Of a DNA stretch of 64,000 nucleotides, positions 24,123 through 35,000 are shown one piece after another. Location of the stretch: assembly GCF_021155775.2 (NCBI RefSeq), contig NC_060235.2:18591598-18655597 (forward strand), given 5' to 3'. Within the stretch, counting starts at the first letter, position 1. Every line of letters starts with the position of its first letter. The position numbers and the translations under genes were made by a program. The stretch comes from Neodiprion pinetum (Eukaryota > Arthropoda > Insecta > Hymenoptera > Diprionidae). The notes below the pieces were generated by a model that saw nothing but the letters and a program-made list of their open reading frames with translations, was not told the DNA's origin and ran no database searches.

Positions 24123-24405
24123 GCCTGGTTGACCGTCTGCGCCACGTTACATCTCATGCCCCGTTGCCCCCGGATCCCGTATCCACCTCATCGTCGGATA
24201 CACGAACTCTTCGCACGTCGTCAACCACTTCGGGGGTTAGCTGTGAACTCTCGACCTTTCATGTCCACCACCCTCGCCGCGACTCGCTCAAGACGCACCC
24301 CACGCGAGCAAACACCGAAAAAGAAAACGGCGAAGCCGTTGAACTTGGCGGTTTGAACGTTCCGCTGCGCATGCGTCAGCGTTTCGTGCAGGGTGGCCAC
24401 CACAA
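24123..24405 (+). CDS. Weak candidate coding exon, unknown protein
   Basis: This open frame is bounded by an acceptor-like GGTAATTACAG ending at 24122 and a donor-like CAA-GTAAAG after 24405. It translates to about 94 residues: a Ser/Thr/Pro-rich first half (for example STSSSDTRTLRTSSTTSG), then a charged second half (TEKENGEAVELGG) and a basic end near LRMRQRF. The composition resembles a disordered cytoplasmic or nuclear segment. I recognise no family. The local DNA is GC-rich, and a second plus frame and a minus frame are also open, so chance openness is a real alternative. A GCGCATGCGT palindrome lies at 24367-24376, so the region could equally be a CpG promoter. Confidence 0.2.
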
Positions 24406-25292
24406 GTAAAGTTTTCATCCGTCAAACGCGGCTTACGGAGGTTACGTAGATATCTATCATGAAATTCGTCTCAAGAAGCACAAATATAGATCTTTGTACG
24501 TATGTGACCTGTTTGCAAGTGTATTTCACTGCTTGTTAAAAGCCAAGGAGGTTACGTAGGTAATGCCAAATATTTTAGGTTAAGTTGATCGTGAACGGTT
24601 GATGTATAGTCTTTCGAAATGGCTTGGGGAAGCTTTATTACTAGTTGACCGATGACCGATACCGAGTCGACGTAACGAAACTTCGATCCTCGGTTAGTTG
24701 ACGTGCGCACACTGAGAGAATGGATTTAGGTTTATTTATAAAAACACTGGCTTCAGGCCTTACGGAAAAGTCATTCGATAAACTTATTTACCTTAGAGAC
24801 AAGGTGAAGGTAAAAAATATTAAAAAAATTTTAAAAAATGGCAGATGAATCTGAAACATTCCGAAAACTTTCGTCCGTTTCGTCCCTCTCGAAGTGGAAT
24901 TACATGCGATTGAAGCGCAGCGTTAAGAATTTGGAAATAACACGTATTATATCTATACGTATAACACATCGAACTCATGTTTCAAGCGCCGATGGCAGCT
25001 CGCGTTTCGCCCAACTCTCTTCCTCCTCTCTCCCATCTCCTCGGCTTATACGTGCAGCATTACGTTACGCGGGGGTTCAGGGGACGAGTGTTTAAGGGGG
25101 ACCGAGACCCGGGCCGATTGCCAGGAAGCGTGAATCCACGACACGCCTGCGCGTTCTCGAACGCAATAATTCTAGGTTTGGGTTGGCCTGACTCGGTTTG
25201 TATGGGTATGCACGTTCGATACCTACGGTGTTATTAAATAGTAGGTGTTTCGTGAATGAATTATTTATATCATACGAAACGACGCCGTATGC

Positions 25293-25307
25293 AGGTTAGG
25301 TTAGGTT
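25293..25307 (+). repeat. Short TTAGG-like tract
   Basis: AGGTTAGGTTAGGTT contains two to three TTAGG units. This is a second, shorter instance of the tract at 21532. Confidence 0.7.
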
Positions 25308-25366
25308 ACGCACGCAAGGGTATACGAAGTACGCGTAATATTTATACCATGTGCCTCCATGGGGAT

Positions 25367-25400
25367 CGGTAATGGTAATGGTATTGGTATTGGTATCGGT
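25367..25400 (+). repeat. GGTAAT/GGTATT hexamer microsatellite
   Basis: Tandem GGTAAT and then GGTATT/GGTATC units. It supplies a Gly-Asn/Gly-Ile low-complexity translation in one frame. Confidence 0.8.
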
Positions 25401-25402
25401 GC

Positions 25403-25723
25403 GTGTGCGATACATCGAGATCGGAAGGAACAGATACCGGAGACGATTTCAACGCGGGTTCAGTGGTGTTCACGAGTAGGCGTTGTTTGCTCGACACCGA
25501 AGGTATGGAGGTACGAGAGATTTCTGCGCCGCCCCGTATCGCGTACGTGACTCTGCCAAGGAATGGCTACCACGTTATACCGAGTGAGTCGAGTCCTCGT
25601 AATCACGAATTGGAAACAGAAGGATCAAATCATAGTCATCAACGCTCGCCGCGCGGAGCAGTCGTAACCGCCCGCACGATCGAACAGTTTAAACGCAAGG
25701 TTCCACTCTTCTTTTCACTGTAA
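25403..25723 (+). CDS. Weak candidate coding segment, unknown protein
   Basis: An open frame of about 106 codons runs from just after the hexamer repeat to a stop at 25723. The translation is of mixed, protein-like composition, with segments such as EISAPPRIAYVTLPRNGYHV and GAVVTARTIEQFKRK, and no low-complexity bias. There is no ATG near its start; the first possible initiation or splice position is unclear. A donor-like AAG-GTATGG near 25500 would truncate it. No family was recognised. It lies on the same strand as the candidate at 24123-24405, so the two could be parts of one transcript, but this is speculation. Confidence 0.17.
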   Translation: MCDTSRSEGTDTGDDFNAGSVVFTSRRCLLDTEGMEVREISAPPRIAYVTLPRNGYHVIPSESSPRNHELETEGSNHSHQRSPRGAVVTARTIEQFKRKVPLFFSL

Positions 25724-26275
25724 CCTCTCGCTCTACGGTACGCTTATATCCGGCTGATAATTTATACGCGATACCTACTAGGCGCAATTTTTATTCCTCG
25801 TGAAATAAAAAGTTGAATAATATCCACATTCCGACGAAAAGAGATTTGGCGAATGTTTACCGTCTGATGCGGCTTAATATTTTATATAATTTTTCATCAT
25901 TTGACTGACGATTATATGTTTCCTGATAATATTTCTTCGCAAATTTAACCCGAATGAAAATAAGCTCGAAATATTGTAGGATGGAATTAAAGAGTACATG
26001 TTCCGTGTATTCAGGCATCGGACGTTGAAACGTTCATCGTGATCATTTAATTTTCAGATTGTTCGGCTTGTACATGCAAGTTTCTACATGACATGCAAAA
26101 TGGAGGAAGAAACGGCGATTAATTAATTAAACCGATTGAAAATTAAAGTAAGCTAGGGAGAAAAACCGGCACAATGATGTATTTCGTTGTTTTTCGCTGA
26201 GATTATACACCTAAAAGTGGCCATTAGCGAGGACGTAATTAATGCATCGTCGGTAAAGTACAACCCTTTCCCTAT

Positions 26276-26296
26276 CCCCCCCCCCCCCCCCCCCCC
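26276..26296. repeat. C21 homopolymer
   Basis: An uninterrupted run of 21 C on the + strand. The minus strand is a G run with quadruplex potential. Confidence 0.9.
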
Positions 26297-27332
26297 TCCT
26301 TGCGTCTTCCTGCATCCATCTTTTAGCTGAAAAGTTTCTAAAGATTTCCCCTTTTTGGATACACCACCGTGTCTTAATTATAAGCAAAGGGCTGCGGCTT
26401 TGGCCCGGCGATGGCGATGGCGCAGCGCAACCTTTCTGCAGCGTAATATAGAGACGATCTCCTCTTTTATACAAACAACAATGGAGGGGACTCTAAAGCG
26501 GTGGGTACCTGTCCGTAAGATTCCTGGACAGACAAAAGGACTGTAAATTCATAAACGTGTCGTCGTCGTCGCCGCCTGTGCGGGACGGGATCGAGGATCG
26601 AGGATCGAGGAACGCGAGGCAAGGTCCTCCTTCTTGATTTCAGGTCCCCACGACAATAAGACAATAGCCACCCGCGGTGGATCAAACAATGCCGGTGTAT
26701 TGCTCCTACGTCTGTCTCTACGTGGCAGCCGTCCAACATCGCGAGAGTTTCCTCGATCATCGTGGCATCCTGCTCTTGTGGCGAAGTTATTGTATAATCG
26801 ATCCCAGCGTCGCGACGTCGACGAAATCGTGATTCAAATTCACGTGAAATTTCAAGAATTATCGATTCATTGAAAGTTTACGTGATTGTCAATTTGTAAC
26901 CGGAAAGCACGACAGCTTGAAAACTTTCGTGATTTATTCCGTAGACGTGTGAGAATGAATACACATTTATAAAACTTGTGCTGTTGATCAAACCGAGAAA
27001 GAAACTCAAATTCTACAAACGATTTTAATAATGATTAAGAATTGTTTTACAGTGCCGATACCTTTAGATGCCACGTTGCTCTTAATTATTGTAACAAGTA
27101 CAAAAATAAAAAAAGAATCGACTAGCGTTGAAATATTGCCGTTGTTGGCTAAAATGAATATCGTGGGGGAAAGAATTTTGATTTTCGCAAATAACATAAA
27201 ATTTTACGTGGGTTCAAGTGTACGGATTGTAATTTGATTCAAGAGTTTGTACAAAAAAATGTTATTTTATCTTTTTCTCAGTCATATAGAATATATTAGA
27301 TCAAATTTCATTTTATATCGTCGTATCGCCTG

Positions 27333-27591
27333 TACACAGAGAGAATAAAGTAGCTGATTTTGCTCAAAACCACAGGAAAACAAGGACGCATCGGGTTTCT
27401 TGGCAAGATATAATACGTAAAATGCAGAATTTACTGTAGGACCAGTGAAAACCACAGTGTGAAGAGTAAAATCTGCTATATTTATAGTAAAGAAATGTAG
27501 TTGACATGGGTGTTTTTCACCAAAAACCCTGACGTGTTCCTCTTTTCCCGCAGTTTTGAGTAAAATCTTCTCCTTTTCTTCTCTCCGTGTA
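27333..27591. mobile_element. Inverted-repeat element with about 75-bp termini (MITE)
   Basis: The left end TACACAGAGAGAATAAAG and the reverse complement of the right end, TACACGGAGAGAAGAAAAG, begin inverted repeats. With mismatches they extend inward about 75 bases through the shared block GATTTT-CTCAAAAC and on to a GGGTTT-TTGG block. The 259-bp element has no coding capacity. TA dinucleotides lie at both extremities. The terminal word resembles family 1 (TACACTGAGAGAAA), suggesting related transposase recognition, but the interiors differ. Confidence 0.8.
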
Positions 27592-28060
27592 TAAAACCCT
27601 AACTTGGGGTCGATTAAACTAGAAAACGTTCAACCGGTTTGCAAGTGTTATCGTTCTAAAATTTGACTGCAGTTTTATTTTGGTAATACGTTATTTTTTC
27701 CGTGTTCGCTGCTCATCGAACATTTAACAACTGCCGACGACGCCAGGTAGAAACAAATATTTCTTTTTCCTTTCTAAGCGGATGGTCCGAACAACACGCT
27801 CTCAGCTAAGGTACCTTAAATTTACAATCTGCAGGTTAACGAACGAATTCGGGACTCAAAAAATTTCACAATATAGCTGACGCACTCATCGTGGATCCGC
27901 CATTCCCATTCGACAACAGGGAATCCAGTCTGTTGGCACAGAGATCCACAGAGGCAGGCACATCTCATTTTATCCCGGCTTAGCCCGAGCTGTGTTAGCC
28001 AGCAGGGCCATCCTCGTTAGCAGCTGCATGGCACGATTTCTCCCTCTGTGACGACCCTAC

Positions 28061-28116
28061 CCTCTCCTCTCCTCTCCTTTCCTCTCCCCTTACCTTCCCT
28101 TCGCTTCTCTTCTCAT
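28061..28116. repeat. CCTCT pyrimidine tract
   Basis: Repeated CCTCT/CTTCC words over about 55 bases, purely pyrimidine except for a few interruptions. Confidence 0.75.
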
Positions 28117-28211
28117 CCCTTTGCAGCCACTGCCTCTTCTCTCACAGCGTCCTTAAACCGCCCCGCGCGTTACACAATGCCCGCACGTCCCCGAAATAGA
28201 GGGTGGTTTAA

Positions 28212-28219
28212 TGACGTCA
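28212..28219. promoter_or_regulatory. CRE-like TGACGTCA palindrome
   Basis: The second perfect CREB/ATF octamer in the window, inside a CpG-rich patch just downstream of a pyrimidine tract. Motif evidence only. Confidence 0.3.
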
Positions 28220-28504
28220 CGGGAATGCCGGGGACACACCTGGCTCTCGGCCCTGCCCGACCAATCCACGTCCCGGAACCGAGGCTCCTTGTCGCGACGC
28301 GCGACCCGCGGCGCCCTGAGGACCAATCAGAAGCCCTTTCTCGTCGAGTGACACTGGGACACCCTGGTGACAGGGCGCTATGCCGTGTCGCCTTTCGGCG
28401 AACAAAATGAAGGCCGGCTTCTCGATGTTTTCAAATCACCTCTTTGCCATTCTAATCGGATACCTGCGTAATATTAGCTGCTGGCTGTGCGTGTATCGAC
28501 CTAA

Positions 28505-28629
28505 AAAAAATACTAGTTACGCGTACCTCGTTTTTCGTAATTCCAACGATACTCAAACAGTGTTTTTAACGATACCTGTTTCACAGAATTTTTCTAGCTA
28601 CTGTAACGAATGAAATTTTTCTCAGTGTA
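28505..28629 (+). mobile_element. Family 1 element, solitary 3' end
   Basis: The sequence from the TACCTCGTTTTTCGTAATTC block through AACGATACCTGTTT and CTAGCTACTGTAACGAATG to the terminal CTCAGTGTA aligns closely with the right ends of 2087-2524 and 53677-54574. The rest of the element is absent upstream of about 28505. Confidence 0.75.
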
Positions 28630-31600
28630 TTGGTGCGTTAAAAAGAACTATGAATATTATCTAAAACGCTCATTGAAAACGATCACTTGCATCGCATTGT
28701 TCATGGCTGATTTTAGCTCCGTTGGGCTTCAGCCGGAAAACGCAAGACATTCGAGAACGAAGAATGAGAAATTTCATGTCTTGAATCTTGAGTTACTTCT
28801 AAGCTTGAATCAATTACGGTTAAATTTTGAACATACCGTTCCAATTTTGTCTATTAATTGACCTGAATATCATTCTAATTAGCGCGACTGGTCCAACTTC
28901 ACAATAAGAAACAAATATGGAAACCTTGTTGTCAGTGCCAACAATAAGAAGCTTCGTATAATTCTTACAGTCCGAATGCCATTGTCCCCCGATTTCTCGA
29001 CAAACAATTTAATTTTTCACACTTTCCTCCCACCCAGACTATAATTATTTCACTTTTGGTCCATGGTATAAAAAAAAAAAATTAATAAATAGGCGCACGC
29101 GTGGCACCATTTTGCCAGCGTATCTATTGACGGATTATCAATTCCGGTCGAACGGGTTTAGAAGTAGGTACGAAGGGCACGTTGGGGCAATATTAAATAT
29201 TAGTCGGCATACAGACGTAAGCCTACGTGTGCGTATGTTTGCCAGGAGAGAAGACGGGCCTGATGGGGTCGCGGGGGGAGCTGCCCTAATGAAAGAGAGC
29301 TCCCACTCAACTAGTTCTCATCTGTCCGGGTTCCCATGCGAAATAAAATATCGCTAATCACCTGCATGCAGGGTTGTAAGTGCCTTCCATGGGTGTCCCT
29401 AACACGAGCATGGACATGCGTGTCTGTCCGTCTGTCCCCTGAACCCCGCACACATTTGCACGTCTGCACATCACGCCGCGGTACTTGCAGCGTACCTTTT
29501 TATTATTTCATTTCATTGTACCCCGCGTGCATCCCGGTGTATAAGCCTGGACCCATACACACTTCGTTCTCTTTAATTGGACCCTTTCATGACGGTAATC
29601 TTCTACCAGCTATCTCGTGCCTCCGATCTACCCCCGGAACCACAGGAATCGGGATTGCATTATTCACGGGAAATATTGCTCGCGTACTTATTATTACGTG
29701 TCTTTTTGATACGGGGAAATTTCTTTCCATCAATCTTTCATTGCCATTACCCGATCGATTACTGTTATTACTCGTACGCGTTTGAAACGTGTGGATTATG
29801 TGTAATAAGAAGTTCTTCCGACTGCAAGAAACTCTGGTGACGTTCACGTAATCGGACTCAATTTGCACACACCGAGACTGTCGACTTGATTTTTTACAAG
29901 ATTGAAGCGTAGCGTATGAATCTCTGTAAAAATGATTTGTTTATTTTTCATTTTCCCCGAATTTATGTTCATTCGGTATTGGGTACCGGTGTAATTGATG
30001 CGTTACACTAACGCCATGCAATGTTACGCCGTTTGTAAGAAGAAATTTCAACCATTGTAATTGAGTAATTATACATATGATCGAAAAGCTGAACGTTACC
30101 TCAGATATCACTAGGAAAAAAAAAAAAACGATATCGTTACATCGATCGGTCTTGTTTGTTCAAGCGTATAATATTAGATGAACTCAGGTTAGGCTAAGAT
30201 ACGACAGAAGCGTATAAACAACTCATTGTCAGCCGACATCGTTCGACGAGGGTAATAAAGATAGCGCACCTTTAATACGACGTTAAATCATGCTTGATTA
30301 GCATTTGGCAGTCTCTTTTGACGGCGACCCCAGCTACTCTGCCGAGGGAGAAATGTGCCGCTCTCTTTCCCTCTCCCTCACTCTTGATCGTTCGCTCGTC
30401 CTGTCACCCTCCATGGAGTACAGTTCAGTTCGCAAAGCCGTATCCGCGTCAAGAGAAAACAGAAAGAGAGAAACGGAGAGGGTGAGAAAGAGAGCGAATG
30501 GAACTGAAAGCTGACAAAACCCATGATGGCCGCTTTCCTGTTGGCTGAATCGGAAAAAAAAAGAAAAAAAAATCGGTTTTAAAACAGCTTTGGCTCGACA
30601 ACCCTTTGTCAGGACATAAGGGCGCCCCTTGATCGCACACAGGGTCCTTGTAGGTCCCACAATGTAGGGGGCGTGTGTCTCTTCGCTTTTCCCCGTACGC
30701 GCACGCATGTATAAAGCATTATGTGTGTTCTAGAGCAGAACGACGGTCCCCTTGGACATTACCGAGGACGTGGACAAGCCCCCCCGGTGTATTGTGGGAC
30801 CCCTCGAGGCGGTGCCAGCCAATCGGGCTGTCAGAGACGATTTTTTGTTTTGTCCTTCTCGTTTTTATCCCCCTTTCGCTCTCTCTCTCTCTTCTTATTA
30901 AAAAGCGAAACGTTAGGGTTGATCCGAACCCTTCAATTCTTCGGGAAGGGGTTTTCCCGTTGTTGTACGGACTGCCGCAATGGAATTTGGATCGTTTAGA
31001 CCTAACCGTTGTCATCGGTTCTTCAAACAAGGCTATAAATATGCCGTACTTTGAAGTAATGAAATTTTAGAACTCAAATTCTCTCGTCTGTTTTCCTCTA
31101 AGGTATTCAATAACCCTCTTAAATCGTACATTTTTCATCGACACCACAATGACCGTCTTTCGAATTTCGTTCACGGTACCATACCGACCCTTTCGATTTC
31201 CAATTCGGAATCAGTAACCACCGTTTCCCTGAGCACGTACCTTCTTTCTCAGATACCTGAAATGTCCGCGAATTGTCATATGCCGCAAGGGATTGAACGC
31301 AGCTTTTCAACAGTTCCATAACTTGGCAATCGACGGTTCAACGGCAGTACGAAAGACGCGTCGAATTAAACGCCCCACGATGTCAGGGTGATTTAATATA
31401 ATTAAACCGGGTATTACGGGGACGGTGATGGAGGTTGCACGGATCGCAAGTTGGGTAATCACAACGCGGCCGTTGGCTGGTCTCAGGCATTGGCAGGGAG
31501 TGCACGATGGCACATTTCCTATTTACAATCACGAACTTCCATCCATCCCGTTCAAACTGCATACATCCAGCCCAGCAGCAGCAGTCCAGGGGTAGCTCGG

Positions 31601-31970
31601 CAACAAACTCGGAACAAAACTCATTAAACATCTGTCCGTTTGTTTCGATGTACCCACCCACCTTTCCGACCGTGGAACATTGTGCGGAAGGTTAACGCGC
31701 CTGCAGGGCACAACAGGGATGTCGAGACGTGTGGAGAGCCAGGCAGTTCGATTCACGTGCCTCAGGTACGGCCCGGTCCTGAAAGTTGTTAACAAATTAT
31801 CGGCTGGTACACGTCGCGCGCAGGACGGTTCGCCAGTTGGCGGAAAGCCTTGCCGAGCTTGCAACCGGGGCAGGTTACAGGTGATCCCGAGGCGCCTCGA
31901 CGTCCAGCTAATGCTGGTTTTCCTCATTTTCCAATTACTTTCACCAGCACCGACATCGGCGCAATTGGCG
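28630..31970. other. No gene seen over about 3.3 kb
   Basis: No supported gene. A CT-rich segment near 30360-30384 and a GA-rich segment near 30456-30496 are roughly complementary and explain the Ser/Arg-rich minus and plus frames around 30300-30700. A short (CT)n lies near 30878. Overlapping frames of up to 149 codons at 29330-29790 and 30670-31070 show no domain. Confidence 0.5.
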
Positions 31971-31979
31971 TCCTTCTTC

Positions 31980-32077
<98 letters not shown>

Positions 32078-32095
32078 TTCTTCTTCTTCTTCTCT
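31971..32095. repeat. (TTC)n microsatellite, about 120 bp
   Basis: Nearly uninterrupted TTC triplets with occasional TCC units. Depending on frame it translates as poly-Ser, poly-Phe, poly-Glu or poly-Lys, and it creates the longest apparent frames at 31529-32409 on both strands, all artefactual. Long TTC/GAA tracts can form triplex DNA and are length-unstable. Confidence 0.95.
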
Positions 32096-35000
32096 CTTGG
32101 GCTCATGCCTGCCTGCCGGCTCGCTCGCTTCGTCGCTCCGACCGCCTGCGGCCGTTTTTGCCATCGTTCGTTCCGGTTCAATTTGAGCGAGCAGATGTCA
32201 CGAGTCTCCTTGAGGGACGGGTTACGGCGCACCACAACGACCGTCGACACTTTCACAACTGGACACTGTGCAGCACCGGGGTTTGAAACGTCGTCGACAG
32301 CTAGACCGAGGCGAGCATATGGCGCCGTTACCAGCGGGGTTGTGGTTTCTGTCATTTGTCGATAATCGCTGCTCCTGCTCACCCTTCGCCTGACCGTTCC
32401 TTCGTCCATCCGTCCGTTTTGTCCCCTTGTTCGTTCTTCCAGTCGGTTCTAGTTAGTTTCCGGCTTATTAAAAGTACACACTACCGTGAAAATGTTTAAA
32501 CGCGTCGCCGGGCAGATGACGCGTGCGTTGGTATCTGTGCCATACGCATACACGCAGTGCAGATACTCCGCGGTACTTGTTGGTTTTATGCATATTACTT
32601 CCGGCGCGTAATTACACGCTCCTCATTCCTGCGACGGTCGTCGGTAAAAAGTTGCTCCATTACCGTGCACTCGTTCAGGCATCTTTTTGGCATCTCGGAA
32701 AACGACCGAACACGAGTCGGCGTGATCATGTTCGAGGCGGCTCTGCGGAATAGTGACGTGAGAGGATATTCCTAACTCTGATCCAAATAAAAAAATTCTG
32801 GAATCTCAGTTCAGGTAAATTTCACAGTTTTTGTAGCGGTGCTCAAACGAGGCGGTGTATTATTTTAGTAGAGACTTGTGACCAAGTTTAATTACTTTAT
32901 CATCGTCACCATCTTCGTCTTATTGCTCAGTCAGGAAGACCGGAGCTTATCGAATAGGCGCAGGAAGGATCCTATAACGACAGGATCAAGTATCGCGAAG
33001 AATCCATTTTAAAGTGAACAAGTCCGGAGATCCGAGCTTCATAATTCGATAGAAAGTACGATCCAGGCGGAGTTCAACATAATTTGATTTGACATCCAAG
33101 TAAGATGACCACGAAAAGGAAAATGAGATTTCTGTTCACCAAGGAAAGCATGCTTTATCTTCTTCCTTCTTCTTCTTCGCACGTTATTTGAAATCTCCGC
33201 CGGTGGTCGTAGGGCAGTGTCACTTGTTCTCATAGGCAGGTCCACGTGAACTCGACGGTCGTCTCTCTTTCGTCGGTATAAAGCCGGTCGAGGTGAAATC
33301 CTCGCTCCAGGAGGAATTCACATTGAACTAGCGCACCCCGCCCATCGTGCAGTTTTTGCCGACAACTCTGGCGGCCGCTCACCACGGCTGCTGGGACACT
33401 TTCGTTGAAAGGAAAGTTCTGGGCACATAACTCCTTTACCTTATGATCCATGTGAAATCGTATCCGTCGACGCGGTCTACCTCTGATGCAGTTTGAACCT
33501 TCGGATCAGGTCCGTTAGGGAAGAACGCCTCATTGTCGAGAAAACTAGTCCTTCCGTAATTTATGGGAACGACTGATTGTGAGATGCCTGCATCCAGTGA
33601 CAGATATTTGCAATAATTTTGTCAATTTATGTCCACGTAGTTATAATATTTCTTGTTTTTCCGTACTCCAACACGACGTTAATTGCGACGCCTTATGTAA
33701 CATTGATAAGTAATGATATTTAAAAATAAAGAAAGTTTTCACGGATCTTAGCAATTTTCTTTTTCACTGCACACGGTTCTTGATCGGTTTCAATCGTCTC
33801 TGGCGAATATCTCAAAAACGAAAAACTATACGAGAAAAAGTTTTATATACAAAATTCGTAGGTTTTTGAGATATTTCAAATGTAGACATCTGACTCCAGT
33901 TAGGCAACACGTATTTTGTGTATGAGCAACCGGTATCGCGATCGAGGACGATTCCAATGTTATTATACGCGATAAAAAATCGAAGTATCGTAAAAAGGTA
34001 TAAAGCGTCAAGGCGGACGGGTCTTTTTGGCGATGCCACTGATCGCCACGAAGAAGAGTCGCGTAGTTTGAAGTTGCGAGGGTGAAAGCATGCGTCCAGC
34101 GGAAAGGAAGTTGTCCAAGAAGTAGGAAGGTGCACGACGGGAGAGGTGGAAGAAGTGGAGGCCCTAAAGGATCTCGCTATAATACGAACTGTTTTGCGGA
34201 TCGGGGTCTGATGATCGAGCAATTTCGTTACGTAACGCAACCAAATCAAGAAGGGCAGGGAGGGGGGTCAAAACGGTGCGGATCGTTCGAGTAAAGGACT
34301 GCCGTGGCTTAACGTACCTACGCTTCGTTTAGGTCTTGAATATATAGGTGGATAGGTAGGTACTCGTATTATTCATTACTATGCACCCCGTTTCTTACCT
34401 ACGTACGCACATATATAGGTATACACGTTACGGTTAAGCATGATACTCGCTTTCCACGCGTGTTTCCGTCAATTTTTATCACCGTACTGCGGGCATTGTT
34501 TTTTTTCCCCTACTTTCTTTTCTTTTTTTATTTTTATTTATTTATTTTTTTTCTTCTTTCGTTGACGCTTAGATCAGAGGGGGAGTCGTAAGTTGACGCG
34601 AATCGCTTTATAGTGGCGGGATATCCCACTTCCTTTTCTATTGGTTAAATTTGTATTTATTGTAAACTTTGTCTGTACTGTATTTTCCAATATTTTTTGT
34701 ACCTTTTATCAAATGATCGTCCTTGACCCTCTATCTGTATAAGTACTCCTGGTATTCACGTAGATTAGCTGAAAACTCGATTTACGAATTCAGATATATA
34801 GATAATCTCACCTGTTTATATGACGAAGGACGACTTGAGTGTTTTACACAAAACGTATAACCGATTCTTTAGCCTTCCGCAGTCAACGCGCAAAAAACGG
34901 TCAATGGGCTTTTCTTTTTAAATATTAAACTACTTACACTGCAGAACGAAGAAAATTCTTGAGAACAAGAAATGTTTTTCGCTTGTTTCAAGTCAAAACT

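Larger units (their letters stand above)
24406..27332. other. No recognised gene; weak coding candidates and simple repeats
   Basis: At 24708-24720 the motif CACACTGAGAGAA matches the outer end shared by family 1, but the sequence after it differs and no partner end was found. At 24838 an ATG in a strong start context (AAAAATGG) opens an 85-codon frame beginning MADESETFRKLSSVSSLSKW, also unrecognised. GATCGAG is repeated about three times near 26590-26610. From 25724 to 27332 no gene is supported. Confidence 0.45.
27592..28504. other. No gene seen; pyrimidine tract and GC-rich patch
   Basis: Contains the CT-rich tract at 28061-28116 and a GC-rich patch at about 28130-28400. The 120-codon plus frame from 28048 partly translates the CT tract and is overlapped by a minus frame, so it is not called. 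Confidence 0.5.

Noticed and set aside
31529..32409. Long frames of 161-211 codons on both strands
   Set aside because: They are translations of the TTC/GAA microsatellite (poly-Ser, -Phe, -Glu, -Lys) and have no independent support.
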